Shown here: piece by piece, positions 36,068-44,929 of the stretch
How positions within the stretch are numbered: the first letter of the stretch is position 1
How the letters are laid out: the number at the start of each line of letters is the position of its first letter
Source: Lentzea fradiae
GTDB taxonomy: Bacteria; Actinomycetota; Actinomycetes; Mycobacteriales; Pseudonocardiaceae
Direction of reading: 5' to 3'
Assembly: GCF_900100955.1 (NCBI RefSeq)
Contig: NZ_FNCC01000006.1
Location: forward strand, 310,001-374,000
Length of the DNA: 64,000 nucleotides
Program-made: the position numbers and the translations under genes
Notes under the pieces: model-generated
Database searches by the model: none
Seen by the model: the letters and a program-made list of their open reading frames with translations, nothing else
What the model was told of the DNA's origin: nothing

Positions 36068-37405
36068 ATGAAGAAGTCCGCTGCTGTGCTGCTTGCCGGT
36101 GTTCTGGCCGTGGGCACGGCTGCCTGTGGGAGCGATTCCACGTCCGAGGCCGGTGGCAAGGTCGTGCTCGACATCAACGGCCAGCCGCCGCAGACCCAGG
36201 CGTTCGACCGCAAGGTCTTCGACGAGGACGTGGCGGAGTTCGAGAAGCAGAACCCGGACATCGACCTCGTGCCGCACGAGGGGTTCATGGACCCGAAGAC
36301 GTTCTCCGCCAAGCTCGCCGGCGGCCAGCTCGAGGACGTCTTCTACGTCTACTTCACCGACCCGGCGGCGCTCATCGCCAGAAGGCAGGCCGCCGACCTG
36401 ACCGACTACGTCAAGGACGTCCCGCACTACGACGACATCAAGCAGGAGCTCAAGGACGTCTTCACCGTCGACGGCAAGGTGTACGGCTTGCCGACGGCCA
36501 ACTACACGATGGGCCTGCTCTACAGCCGCCCGAACTTCATCAAGGCAGGACTCGACCCGAACTCGCCGCCGAAGACGTGGGACGAGGTGCGCGCCGCCGC
36601 CAAGAAGCTCAAGGACGCCGGTGTCACCGGGTTCGCCGAGTACAGCAAGAGCAACCAGGGTGGCTGGCACTTCACCGCGTGGATGAAGTCCGTCGGCGGT
36701 GACATCGCCCGCAAGGACGGTGACAAGTACGTCGCCGACTTCAACAACGACAAGGGCCAGGAAGTCCTGCGCAGGCTCAAGGAGATGCGCTGGGACGACA
36801 ACTCCATGGGCGAGAAGCAGCTCCTGGAGATCGGCGACGTGCAGAACATGATGGGTGCCGGTCAGCTCGGCATGTACCTCGCGGCGCCGGACAACGTGGC
36901 CGCGATCGTCAACCAGTTCAAGGGCAAGTACGAGGACTACGGACTGGCGGCGATCCCCGGGCAGAAGGGCACCCTGCTCGGCGGCGAGGGCTACATGATC
37001 AACCCGAAGGCCACGCCGGAGAAGATCAAGGCCGGGCTGAAGTGGGTCCAGTGGAAGTACCTCAACCCGGACCGCCTCGAGCAGAACCTGCGGACCTACA
37101 AGGACCGCGGCCAGCCCGTCGGCCTGCCGATCCCGCCGATCGCCGACATCTGGACCGGTGAGACGCGCGAGAAGCAGGAGGCGCTGAAGGCCCAGTACGC
37201 CACGATGCCGGTCGAGAACTTCCAGTCCTACGTGGACGGTGCGGAGCAGACCAAGGGCTCGCTCGAACCGCCGCAGGCGCAGCAGGTCTACGCGATTCTC
37301 GACAGCGTCGTGCAGGCCGTGCTGACCAACGCCGACGCCGACCACGGCACCCTCCTCAAGGACGCGGAGACCAAGGTCAACGCCGTCCTGGCGCAGGTGA
37401 AGTGA
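36068..37405 (+). CDS. ABC transporter sugar-binding lipoprotein (family 1)
   Basis: A 445-aa extracellular solute-binding protein. The lipoprotein signal is MKKSAAVLLAGVLAVGTAAC, with Cys20 as the lipidation site. The mature part shows the type I sugar-binding pattern (VYGLPTANYTMGLLYSRPNFIKAGLDPNSPPKTWDEV, TGFAEYSK, GQLGMYLAAPDN). It is the first gene of an operon with two permeases and a GH13 glucosidase, so it likely binds an alpha-glucoside. A GAAGGGCGG site lies upstream of the ATG. Confidence 0.93.
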   Translation: MKKSAAVLLAGVLAVGTAACGSDSTSEAGGKVVLDINGQPPQTQAFDRKVFDEDVAEFEKQNPDIDLVPHEGFMDPKTFSAKLAGGQLEDVFYVYFTDPAALIARRQAADLTDYVKDVPHYDDIKQELKDVFTVDGKVYGLPTANYTMGLLYSRPNFIKAGLDPNSPPKTWDEVRAAAKKLKDAGVTGFAEYSKSNQGGWHFTAWMKSVGGDIARKDGDKYVADFNNDKGQEVLRRLKEMRWDDNSMGEKQLLEIGDVQNMMGAGQLGMYLAAPDNVAAIVNQFKGKYEDYGLAAIPGQKGTLLGGEGYMINPKATPEKIKAGLKWVQWKYLNPDRLEQNLRTYKDRGQPVGLPIPPIADIWTGETREKQEALKAQYATMPVENFQSYVDGAEQTKGSLEPPQAQQVYAILDSVVQAVLTNADADHGTLLKDAETKVNAVLAQVK

Positions 37406-38263
37406 GTGCGGCGCCACGTCACCGCGTACGGCTTCCTGAGTGCCGCGCTGGTCGTCTTCGCGGTGTTCTCCTGGTTCCCGATCGTGCGCGGGGTGGTCCT
37501 GAGCTTCCAGCAGGTCAACTTCGTCACGAGCCCCGACTGGGTGGGCTGGGAGAACTTCGAGCGGCTGTTCGCGGACCCGCTGTTCGTGGTGGCGTGGCGC
37601 AACACCTTCTTCTTCACGGTTCTGGCCATGCTGATCGGCTTCGGCGTCCCGTTCGTCACCGCGGTGGTGCTGAACGAGCTGCGGCACGCCAAGGCGTACT
37701 TCCGGCTCCTGGTCTACCTGCCGGTGATGCTGCCGCCGGTCGTCACGGCCCTGCTGTGGAAGTGGTTCTACGACCCGGGACCCGGCCTGTTCAACTCCGT
37801 CCTGCGAGGACTCGGGCTGCCCACCGGCCAGTGGCTCGATTCGAGCGGCACGAGCATGATCAGCCTCGTCCTCGTCATCACCTGGGCGAACATGGGCGCG
37901 GCGACGCTCATCTACCTGGCGGCGCTGCAGACCATCCCCGGTGAGCTGTACGAGGCCGCGGACCTCGACGGCGCCGGGCTGCTCCGCAAGGTCTGGCACG
38001 TCACGATTCCGCAGACCAAGTTCGTGATCCTGATGCTGTTGCTGCTCCAGGTCGTCGCGACCATGCAGATCTTCACCGAGCCGTACATCATGACCGGCGG
38101 CGGCCCGGAGGAGTCGACGGTCACCGTGCTGCTCCTGCTCTACCGGTACGCCTTCTACTACAACGACTTCGGCACCGCGAGCGCGTTGAGCCTGATCCTG
38201 TTCGCGGTGCTGGGCGTCTTCTCCTTCCTCTACCTCAAGCTCACCAGGAAGGCCGACGCATGA
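37406..38263 (+). CDS. ABC sugar permease, MalF-like
   Basis: A 285-aa inner-membrane permease with six helices. The EAA loop, ELYEAADLDGAGLLRKVWHVTIPQ near residue 170, is the ATPase docking motif. The GTG start follows the binding-protein stop with no gap. Partner of the next permease; no ATPase gene is present, so a shared MsiK-type ATPase is expected (inference). Confidence 0.93.
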   Translation: MRRHVTAYGFLSAALVVFAVFSWFPIVRGVVLSFQQVNFVTSPDWVGWENFERLFADPLFVVAWRNTFFFTVLAMLIGFGVPFVTAVVLNELRHAKAYFRLLVYLPVMLPPVVTALLWKWFYDPGPGLFNSVLRGLGLPTGQWLDSSGTSMISLVLVITWANMGAATLIYLAALQTIPGELYEAADLDGAGLLRKVWHVTIPQTKFVILMLLLLQVVATMQIFTEPYIMTGGGPEESTVTVLLLLYRYAFYYNDFGTASALSLILFAVLGVFSFLYLKLTRKADA

Positions 38264-39093
38264 GGACTCTGACGAAGGGCACCGGCCCGCTCTACTGGGT
38301 CGTCCTCACGGCCACGATCGTCGTGTTCACCGCGGCGTTCCTGCTGCCGCTGGTCTGGGTGCTGCTCGGCGCGTTCAAGCCGCCGGCGGAGCTGGCGCGG
38401 CAGCCACCGACGATCCTGCCGGAGACGTGGGAGCCGGGGGCCTACGCCGACGCCTGGAACTTCATGCAGCTCGGTCAGTTCTTCCTCAACACGTTCGTCG
38501 TCGCGATCGGCGCGTGGGCCGTGCAGATGGCGGTGATCGTGCCCGCGGCGTACGCGTTGTCGAAGCTGCGGCCACGGGGTGGCAACGTCGTCATGGGCCT
38601 GATGCTCGCGACGCTGATGCTGCCGTCGACGGCGGTGCTGGTGCCGGTGTACCTGACGCTCGTCGACCTCGGCCTGCTCAACAACCCCGCGGGCATCTGG
38701 CTGCCCGCCGCGGCGAACGCGCTGAACGTCTACCTGCTCAAGCGGTTCTTCGACCAGATTCCCGAGGAGCTGCTGGAGGCGGCCAGGATCGACGGCGCGA
38801 GCACGTGGACGACCCTGGTCAGGGTGGTCCTGCCGATCTCGCGGCCCATCCTCGCCGTCGTCTCGATCTTCGCGGTCGTGGCGGCCTGGAAGGACTTCAT
38901 CTGGCCGCTGCTCGTGTTCCCCGACCCGGCGAAGCAGACGCTCAGCGTCGCGCTGCAGCGCTTCGCCCCGGACACCCCCGTCAACCTCCTGCTCGCGGGC
39001 CTCGTGCTCGCGAGCCTGCCGATGGTCGCGCTGTTCCTCGCGTTCCAGCGGCACATCCTCGCGGGGCTCACCGCGGGCGGCGTCAAAGGCTGA
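38260..39093 (+). CDS. ABC sugar permease, MalG-like
   Basis: A 277-aa permease with six helices. The EAA loop is EELLEAARIDGASTWTTLVRVVLPISRP near residue 168. The ATG overlaps the stop of the MalF-like gene (ATGA). Together the two form the transmembrane channel of the importer. Confidence 0.93.
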   Translation: MRTLTKGTGPLYWVVLTATIVVFTAAFLLPLVWVLLGAFKPPAELARQPPTILPETWEPGAYADAWNFMQLGQFFLNTFVVAIGAWAVQMAVIVPAAYALSKLRPRGGNVVMGLMLATLMLPSTAVLVPVYLTLVDLGLLNNPAGIWLPAAANALNVYLLKRFFDQIPEELLEAARIDGASTWTTLVRVVLPISRPILAVVSIFAVVAAWKDFIWPLLVFPDPAKQTLSVALQRFAPDTPVNLLLAGLVLASLPMVALFLAFQRHILAGLTAGGVKG

Positions 39094-39104
39094 AAGGACA
39101 CCAG

Positions 39105-40586
39105 ATGAGTTGGTGGCGCAACGCATCCATCTACCAGGTCTACCTGCGCAGCTTCGCGGACGGCAACGGCGACGGCATCGGTGACATCGCGGGCCTGCGC
39201 GACCGGCTCCAGCACATCGCGGGCCTCGGCTTCGACGCGATCTGGCTCAACCCGTGGTACCCCAGCCCGCTCGCCGACGGCGGCTACGACGTGGCCGACT
39301 ACCGCGACATCGAGCCGGTGTTCGGTTCGCTCGCCGACGCCGAGAAGCTCATCGCCGACGCGCACGAGCTCGGCATCCGGATCATCATCGACCTCGTCCC
39401 GAACCACTGCAGCGACCAGCACCCGTGGTTCAGGGACGGCCTGTGGGACCGCTTCCACATCCGCGACACCGAGGAGCTGCCGAACGACTGGAAGTCCCGG
39501 TTCGGCGGCCCCGCCTGGAGCAGGCTGGCGGACGGCCGCTGGTACCTGCACCTCTACGCCGCCGAGCAGCCGGACTTCAACTGGGAGAACCCGGTCGTCC
39601 ACGAGGAGTTCGAGGACATCCTGCGGTTCTGGCTCGACCGCGGCGTCGACGGGTTCCGCATCGACGTCGCGGACGGGCTGGTCAAGGACTTCGGCAAGCC
39701 CGACGCCGAGCAGCCCTACTCCGACCAGGACGGCGTGCACGACATCTACCGGCGGTGGCGGCAGATCGTCGACTCCTACGACGGCGACCGCATTCTCGTC
39801 GGCGAGATGTGGCTGCCCGACCCGGAGCGGTTCGCGCGGTACCTGCGGCCGGACGAGATGCACAGCGCGTTCAACTTCGACTTCCTCTGCTGCCCCTGGA
39901 ACGCCGGGGAGCTCAAGCGGGTCGTCGACAGCACGCTGGCCGCGCACGAGCCCGTCGGCGCGCCACCGACCTGGGTGCTGTCCAACCACGACGTGACGCG
40001 GCACGTGACCCGCTACGGCCGGGAGAAGACCGGTTTCTCGTTCGCCGACCGGCAGCACGGCGCCCCGACGGACTTCGAGCTGGGCACGCGCCGCGCCCGC
40101 GCGGCGATCATGCTCACCGCGGCGCTGCCCGGCGGCGTCTACGTCTACCAGGGCGAGGAGCTGGGGCTCTGGGAGGTCGAGGACCTGCCGGACGAGCTGC
40201 GCGAGGACCCGGTGTGGCACCGCTCCGGCTTCACCGACCGCGGCCGCGACGGCTGCCGCGTGCCGTTGCCCTGGTCCGCGCAGGACGGTCCGAGCTGGTT
40301 GCCCCAGCCGGAGAACTGGCAGGACTTCTCGGTCGCGGCCCAGACGGACGACCCCGGTTCGATGCTCTCCCTCTACCGCCGCGTGTTCGAGCTGCGCCGC
40401 GGGATCGCGGGCGACCTGGAGTGGCTCGACCTCGGTGAGGACGTGCTGGCGTTCAAGCGCGGCGGGCTGACGTGCGTCGTCAACCTCTCGGACGAGCCGA
40501 TCGGCCTTCCCTCCACGCCGGCGCTGTCGAGCGTCCCGCTGGTGGACGGCAAGCTGCCGTCCGACGCCGCCGCCTGGATCTCCTGA
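39105..40586 (+). CDS. GH13 alpha-glucosidase/oligo-1,6-glucosidase-like enzyme
   Basis: A 493-aa cytoplasmic glycoside hydrolase. GH13 regions are seen in order: SIYQVYLRSFADGNGDGIGD, DLVPNHCSDQHPWF, GFRIDVADG (nucleophile Asp), LVGEMWLPD (acid/base Glu) and VLSNHDVTRH (third Asp). No signal peptide, so it acts on imported oligosaccharides. AAGGACA precedes the ATG. It closes the LacI-controlled operon and is followed by a strong terminator. Exact linkage specificity cannot be read from sequence. Confidence 0.94.
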   Translation: MSWWRNASIYQVYLRSFADGNGDGIGDIAGLRDRLQHIAGLGFDAIWLNPWYPSPLADGGYDVADYRDIEPVFGSLADAEKLIADAHELGIRIIIDLVPNHCSDQHPWFRDGLWDRFHIRDTEELPNDWKSRFGGPAWSRLADGRWYLHLYAAEQPDFNWENPVVHEEFEDILRFWLDRGVDGFRIDVADGLVKDFGKPDAEQPYSDQDGVHDIYRRWRQIVDSYDGDRILVGEMWLPDPERFARYLRPDEMHSAFNFDFLCCPWNAGELKRVVDSTLAAHEPVGAPPTWVLSNHDVTRHVTRYGREKTGFSFADRQHGAPTDFELGTRRARAAIMLTAALPGGVYVYQGEELGLWEVEDLPDELREDPVWHRSGFTDRGRDGCRVPLPWSAQDGPSWLPQPENWQDFSVAAQTDDPGSMLSLYRRVFELRRGIAGDLEWLDLGEDVLAFKRGGLTCVVNLSDEPIGLPSTPALSSVPLVDGKLPSDAAAWIS

Positions 40587-40594
40587 CGACGGGA

Positions 40595-40629
40595 CCGGGG
40601 GCCTTCTCCAGCGAGGAGAAGGCCCCCGG
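40595..40629. terminator. Strong bidirectional terminator
   Basis: Perfect 15-bp inverted repeat (CCGGGGGCCTTCTCC / GGAGAAGGCCCCCGG) with a 5-nt loop between the GH13 gene and the convergent ESX-type genes. Confidence 0.9.
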
Positions 40630-40632
40630 ACC

Positions 40633-41487
40633 TCACCTCGTGGCGTACGAGCCGTCGTCCACGTTGGTGCCGTAGACGCCCGTGTTCTTCACGACCTGTG
40701 CCGCGGTCGTGGCCTTCGGGCTCGCCTTCGACATCACGTCCTTCACCTTCTCCAGCACGTCGAGGAACTTCGAGACGAGCTTGGACAGGCTCCGGATGGT
40801 GCTGACGATCTTGTCGATCCACTCGCGGACCTTGTTGACCCACTTGACGACGATCCGGATGCCGTCGGCGACGATGCCGGGCGTGGCCAGACCAACGGTG
40901 ATCACGGCGGCCGCGGCGGCCCTGATGAGGAACTGCACGAGCTCGCTCATCCCCGTCGCGATCAGGTCACGCACGGTCGCGCGGACCACGGCGACGGCCA
41001 CGCCGGCACCGGTCAGCGCGACGCCCACGCCCTGGGCGGCGACCGACGCCGCCTTGATCGTCTCCGCTTCGAGCATCGCCACCGGCGTGTACGCGGCGAT
41101 CGCCGCGCCCTGCCACGCGGCGGTGTCGGCCTGCACGACGCGCTTCATCTCGTCGGACGCCTTGCTCAGGTGGTCGCCGACGTTGCCCCAGGTCGCCGCG
41201 TTCTGGTGGATCGTCCCGGGGTCTCCCGCGAGGGCGTCGAGCATCTCCTTGAGCGGGTTGGTATTCTCGATGAACCACGCGAACGCCGAGCTGAGCAGGC
41301 TGCCGAACGGGTCGGCGATGAAGCCGAGGGCGTCGAGGCCGGCCGCGCCGACGTTGACACCGGCCTCCAGCCAGTCGCCGCGCTGCACGGCGGCGGCCGC
41401 GTCGGCGGCGGGCTCGACGATGCCGAGCCCGGTCAGGTGATCCAGACCATCGCTCTGCGCGGGCTGTGCGACCAGCGGATTGCTCAT
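40633..41487 (-). CDS. WXG100/PPE-like type VII secretion target
   Basis: A 284-aa protein. The middle (about residues 85-135) has a WXG100-type hairpin: NAATWGNVGDHLSKASDEMKRVVQADTAAWQGAAIAAY, with WG at the turn. Hydrophobic Ala/Val-rich helices and a basic coiled region (VNKVREWIDKIVSTIRSLSKLVSKFLDVLEKVKDV) follow. No toxin domain is seen at the C-terminus. The ATG overlaps the upstream EspC-like stop. It is probably exported by an ESX system encoded elsewhere. Confidence 0.75.
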   Translation of the reverse strand: MSNPLVAQPAQSDGLDHLTGLGIVEPAADAAAAVQRGDWLEAGVNVGAAGLDALGFIADPFGSLLSSAFAWFIENTNPLKEMLDALAGDPGTIHQNAATWGNVGDHLSKASDEMKRVVQADTAAWQGAAIAAYTPVAMLEAETIKAASVAAQGVGVALTGAGVAVAVVRATVRDLIATGMSELVQFLIRAAAAAVITVGLATPGIVADGIRIVVKWVNKVREWIDKIVSTIRSLSKLVSKFLDVLEKVKDVMSKASPKATTAAQVVKNTGVYGTNVDDGSYATR

Positions 41488-41819
41488 TTCCCGCCTCCCA
41501 GCTTCTCGATGATCTTGTGCATGTTCCCGCCGATCGCCTCGTCCACGGCGTCGTAGGTGTCGGCCATCCCGGTGACACCCGCCGACGTGGCGGCGACGAC
41601 GGTCTTCGCGGTCGCGATGGCCGCGTGGCCCGCGGCCTCGATCGAGCCCATCAGGGGCAGCATGATCGGGCTGCAGAGGATGCCGTAGGCGGTGGACCCG
41701 CTGATGGTGGCCTGCGCCGCGGCCTGCTGCGCGACGCCGATCTGCTCGGCGACGCCGTCCAGCCTCCCGGCGTGCTCGCGCATGGCGATCGTGTGGACGT
41801 TGAACCCTCCCGCGGTCAT
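41484..41819 (-). CDS. EspC-like ESX secretion-associated protein
   Basis: A 111-aa helical protein resembling the EspC/DUF2580 family: LRDGVAEQIG-type first helix (MREHAGRLDGVAEQIGVAQQ), STAYGILCSPIMLPLMGSIEAAGHAAIATA, then GVTGMADTYDAVDEAIG. Such proteins are co-secreted with WXG100/PPE partners. It lies between the YbaB-like gene (4-bp gap) and the WXG100-like gene (ATGA overlap). Confidence 0.78.
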   Translation of the reverse strand: MTAGGFNVHTIAMREHAGRLDGVAEQIGVAQQAAAQATISGSTAYGILCSPIMLPLMGSIEAAGHAAIATAKTVVAATSAGVTGMADTYDAVDEAIGGNMHKIIEKLGGGK

Positions 41820-41823
41820 GCGG

Positions 41824-42291
41824 TCACCACCCCTTCTGGTCGCGGGCCCAGTTGTGCCCCTGGAAGTCGTCGTCGTCGGTGGGCTGCGGGCCGCGGCGCG
41901 GCGGCTCCGGGGCCGGCGGCTCGGGCGGCGGCGGGAACTTCTCCTGCAGGCCGCCCACGATCGCGCCCATCGTCGCGGTGTCGCCGCCGAGGACGGGTTC
42001 CATCGCCTCGCGCATCCTGGTGGCGATCTGCGCCTGGGCCGACCGCATGAGGCCGAGGATCTCGGCCGACAGCTGCGCGGGCTGCTTGCGCAGGGCCGCC
42101 TCCGTCAGGTCGAGCGCCGTCACGTTGCCGCCGCTGTCGACGGTCACCGACACGGCGCCGTCCTGCGACCGCTGGGTGACCCGAACCTCGCGCGCGGCTT
42201 GGGTAATCTGGTCTGCCTGCCTCAGCTTGGCCTGGATCTGCTGGTCCCAGCTGCGCATCAGCGCTTCCGGGTCACCCGTGGTCGGATTCAA
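41824..42291 (-). CDS. YbaB/EbfC-family nucleoid-associated-like protein
   Basis: A 155-aa protein. Residues 20-110 form a YbaB-like fold (QAKLRQADQITQAAREVRVTQRSQDGAVSVTVDSGGNVTALDL). A Pro-rich acidic tail (PPPPEPPAPEPP ... DDDD) follows. Genes of this type head ESX-effector operons in Pseudonocardiaceae, where a chaperone or DNA-binding role is unproven. A TTG start (LNPTTGDPEALM) with AGGGGAA upstream is preferred; the next ATG is 11 codons later. Confidence 0.75.
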   Translation of the reverse strand: MNPTTGDPEALMRSWDQQIQAKLRQADQITQAAREVRVTQRSQDGAVSVTVDSGGNVTALDLTEAALRKQPAQLSAEILGLMRSAQAQIATRMREAMEPVLGGDTATMGAIVGGLQEKFPPPPEPPAPEPPRRGPQPTDDDDFQGHNWARDQKGW

Positions 42292-42573
42292 AGTCGTTCC
42301 CCTTGTGTAGATCTTCCGTTCCGTGACGACAGCGCCCTCGTCGTCCGAAGTGAACTGTCCGACAGCGACACCCCACCTCGTCCCCGCCGCCCGGTCGCCG
42401 GCACCCGGCGGACCGGCGGTGCCACTATCACCCAGAGCGCGAGCCCGGCCAAACCCGCGACCAGAGCCGTGCGGCACCTCTCCCTCTCGCCTGCCCGATC
42501 CGACGCCGGTCCGCCGCGTCCGGTTCCACCGTTTTCGCCGTGTCCGGTGACCACATCCAGGCGCGTCCGGACC

Positions 42574-42741
42574 CCGAATCGGGCATGTCCGTTCTACCCG
42601 ACCAGGGCGAACGTGCCGCCAAGTCCGGCCAACCGGGCAAGAATCGGGCAAAATCCGAACCAGTTGTGGTGCCGACCACAGTGTTTCGAGGGTGTTTCAT
42701 CTAGGCACGCCCGAACGGGCATTCCGAGAACCGAACGGGCA
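42574..42741 (+). promoter_or_regulatory. Repeated GAA(T)CGGGCA boxes upstream of the DeoR gene
   Basis: CCGAATCGGGCA (42574), AACCGGGCA (42631), GAATCGGGCA (42641), CCGAACGGGCA (42711) and CCGAACGGGCA (42731) form a set of direct repeats. The last two are 20 bp apart, two helical turns, directly before the start codon. They are candidate DeoR-protein binding sites. The rest of the 456-bp gap between the YbaB-like and DeoR genes holds no ORF. Confidence 0.65.
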
Positions 42742-42747
42742 GGTGAC

Positions 42748-43509
42748 ATGCGAGCAGAGGAACGCAAGCGCCGCATCCTGGCCAGGGCACGTGCCGACGG
42801 CCGCGTCGACGTGGTGGAGATGGCTCAGGAGCTGCGCGTCGCACCCGAGACGGTCCGGCGTGACCTGCGCGTCCTCGACGAGCACGGCCTGGTGCGCCGC
42901 ACGCACGGCGGTGCCATCCCGGTCGAGAGCGCGGGCTTCGAGACGGGCCTGAGGTTCCGGTCGGGGTCGCACGTGCCGGAGAAGCGGCGCATCGCGAAGG
43001 CCGCCGCCGAACGGCTCGACGACGCCGAGACCGTGTTCATCGACGAGGGCTACACCCCGCAGCTCGTGGCGGAGGCGCTGCCCACCACCAACCCGCTCAC
43101 GATCATCACCGCGTCGCTGCCGACCGCGGCGGCGATGTCCGAGCACCCGTCGTGCACCGTCCTGCTGCTGGGCGGCAGGGTGCGCGGGCACACGCTGGCC
43201 ACGGTGGACCACTGGACCACGCGGATGCTGGGCGAGATGGTCATCGACCTCGCCTACATCGGGGCCAACGGCATCTCCCGCGAGCACGGGCTGACCACCC
43301 CCGACCCCGCGGTCGGAGCGGTGAAGGCACGGGCGCTCGCCGCGTCCCGGCGGAAGGTCTTCGTCGGCACGCACACCAAGTTCGGCGTGTCCAGCTTCCA
43401 CCGGTTCGCCGAGGTCTCCGACCTGGAGGCGATCGTCACCGACAGCGGCCTCAGCTCCCACGAGGCCCACCGCTACACCCTTCTGGGCCCCAAGGTCGTC
43501 AGAGCCTGA
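42748..43509 (+). CDS. DeoR/GlpR-family transcriptional regulator
   Basis: A 253-aa regulator. The N-terminal DeoR helix-turn-helix is ERKRRILARARADGRVDVVEMAQELRVAPETVRRDLRVLDEHGLVRRTHGG (residues 5-55). The sugar-phosphate-binding DeoRC domain contains FIDEGYTPQLVAEAL, LLGGRVRGHT and YIGANGISREHGLTTPD. It precedes a sugar-alcohol importer operon, so a sugar-alcohol-derived phosphate is the probable effector (inference). Confidence 0.94.
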   Translation: MRAEERKRRILARARADGRVDVVEMAQELRVAPETVRRDLRVLDEHGLVRRTHGGAIPVESAGFETGLRFRSGSHVPEKRRIAKAAAERLDDAETVFIDEGYTPQLVAEALPTTNPLTIITASLPTAAAMSEHPSCTVLLLGGRVRGHTLATVDHWTTRMLGEMVIDLAYIGANGISREHGLTTPDPAVGAVKARALAASRRKVFVGTHTKFGVSSFHRFAEVSDLEAIVTDSGLSSHEAHRYTLLGPKVVRA

Positions 43510-43581
43510 AGTCCCTCGCCGCCCTTCGGGTGTGATCCCCCCTTCCTCACCGCGCCCGAAAACCCTCGAAAGGAACCGACG

Positions 43582-44928
43582 ATGCCGTCGATTCGCACAC
43601 CTCTCCGCGCGTTCGGGGCCGCCACCGCCGTGTTGCTGCTCGCCTCCGCCTGTTCGGGCGCGGGCGGCGGAGGCGGTGGTGAGAACTCGGTGAACGTCCT
43701 GATGGTGAACAACCCGCAGATGCAGGACCTGCAGAAGCTCACCGCGGACAACTTCACCAAGGAAACGGGCATCAAGGTGAACTTCACCGTGCTGCCGGAG
43801 AACGACGTCCGCGACAAGATCAGCCAGGACTTCTCCAGCCAGGCCGGCCAGTACGACGTGGCGACGATCTCCAACTACGAGACGCCGATGTACGCCAAGA
43901 ACGGCTGGCTCGCCCCGATGGACGACTTCGTCGCCAAGGACAGCGCCTTCGACCAGGCCGACATCCTGGAGCCGATCAAGCAGTCGCTGACCGCCGAGGA
44001 CGGCAAGGTCTACGCGCAGCCGTTCTACGGCGAGTCGTCGTTCCTCATGTACCGCAAGGACATCTTCGAGGCCAAGGGCGTGACGCTGCCCGAGAAGCCG
44101 ACCTGGCAGCAGGTCGCGGAGGCCGCGCAGAAGGTGGCGTCGCCCGAGGTGCGCGGCATCTGCCTGCGCGGCCAGCCGGGCTGGGGCCAGGTCATGGCTC
44201 CGCTCACGACGGTCGTCAACACCTTCGGCGGCACGTGGTTCGACAAGGACTGGCAGCCGCAGGTGAACGCGCCGGAGTTCAAGGAGGCCACCAAGTTCTA
44301 CGTCGACCTCGTCCGCAACTACGGCGAGGCGGGCGCTCCGCAGGCGGGCTTCGCCGAGTGCCTGAACAACATGACGCAGGGCAAGGTCGCGATGTGGTAC
44401 GACGCCACGGTCGCCGCCGGTCTGCTGGAGGCCGACGACTCCCCCGTCAAGGGCAAGCTCGGCTTCACCCAGGCGCCGGTCGTGAAGACCGAGAGCTCCG
44501 GCTGGCTCTACACGTGGGCGTTCGGCATCCAGAAGGCGTCGAAGAAGCAGGAGAACGCCTGGAAGTTCGTCTCGTGGGCGTCCGGCAAGGGCTACGAGGA
44601 GCTCGTCGGCAAGAACCTCGGCTGGTCGAAGGTCCCGGACGGCAAGCGCTCGTCGACCTACCAGCGCGCCGAGTACAAGCAGTCCTCCGGCACGTTCTCC
44701 GCGATGGCCGAGGCCGCGATCAAGAACGCGAAGCCGCTCAACCCCGGTGTGCAGGAGCGTCCGGCGCCCGGCATCCAGTTCGTCGGCATCCCCGAGTTCA
44801 CCGACCTCGGCACGCAGGTGTCGCAGCAGATCAGCTCCGCCATCGCGGGCGCGACGACCGTGGACGAGGCGCTGGAGAGCTCGCAGCAGCTGGCGGAGAA
44901 GGTCGCCGCGAAGTACAAGGGGCAGTGA
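43582..44928 (+). CDS. ABC transporter polyol/sugar-binding lipoprotein (SmoE-like)
   Basis: A 448-aa solute-binding protein. The lipobox is LLLASACSG with Cys near residue 24. The mature part matches the sorbitol/mannitol-binding subgroup (VATISNYETPMYAKNGWLAPMDDF, PFYGESSFLMYRKD, CLRGQPGWGQVMAPLTTVVNTFGG, MWYDATVAAGLLE). The downstream Zn dehydrogenase supports a polyol substrate. GAAAGGAA ribosome site before the ATG. Confidence 0.92.
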   Translation: MPSIRTPLRAFGAATAVLLLASACSGAGGGGGGENSVNVLMVNNPQMQDLQKLTADNFTKETGIKVNFTVLPENDVRDKISQDFSSQAGQYDVATISNYETPMYAKNGWLAPMDDFVAKDSAFDQADILEPIKQSLTAEDGKVYAQPFYGESSFLMYRKDIFEAKGVTLPEKPTWQQVAEAAQKVASPEVRGICLRGQPGWGQVMAPLTTVVNTFGGTWFDKDWQPQVNAPEFKEATKFYVDLVRNYGEAGAPQAGFAECLNNMTQGKVAMWYDATVAAGLLEADDSPVKGKLGFTQAPVVKTESSGWLYTWAFGIQKASKKQENAWKFVSWASGKGYEELVGKNLGWSKVPDGKRSSTYQRAEYKQSSGTFSAMAEAAIKNAKPLNPGVQERPAPGIQFVGIPEFTDLGTQVSQQISSAIAGATTVDEALESSQQLAEKVAAKYKGQ

Positions 44929-44929
44929 C

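Noticed and set aside
40633..41487. Polymorphic toxin at the C-terminus of the WXG100-like protein
   Set aside because: The last 80 residues are a basic coiled region without recognisable nuclease or other toxin motif, and no immunity gene follows.
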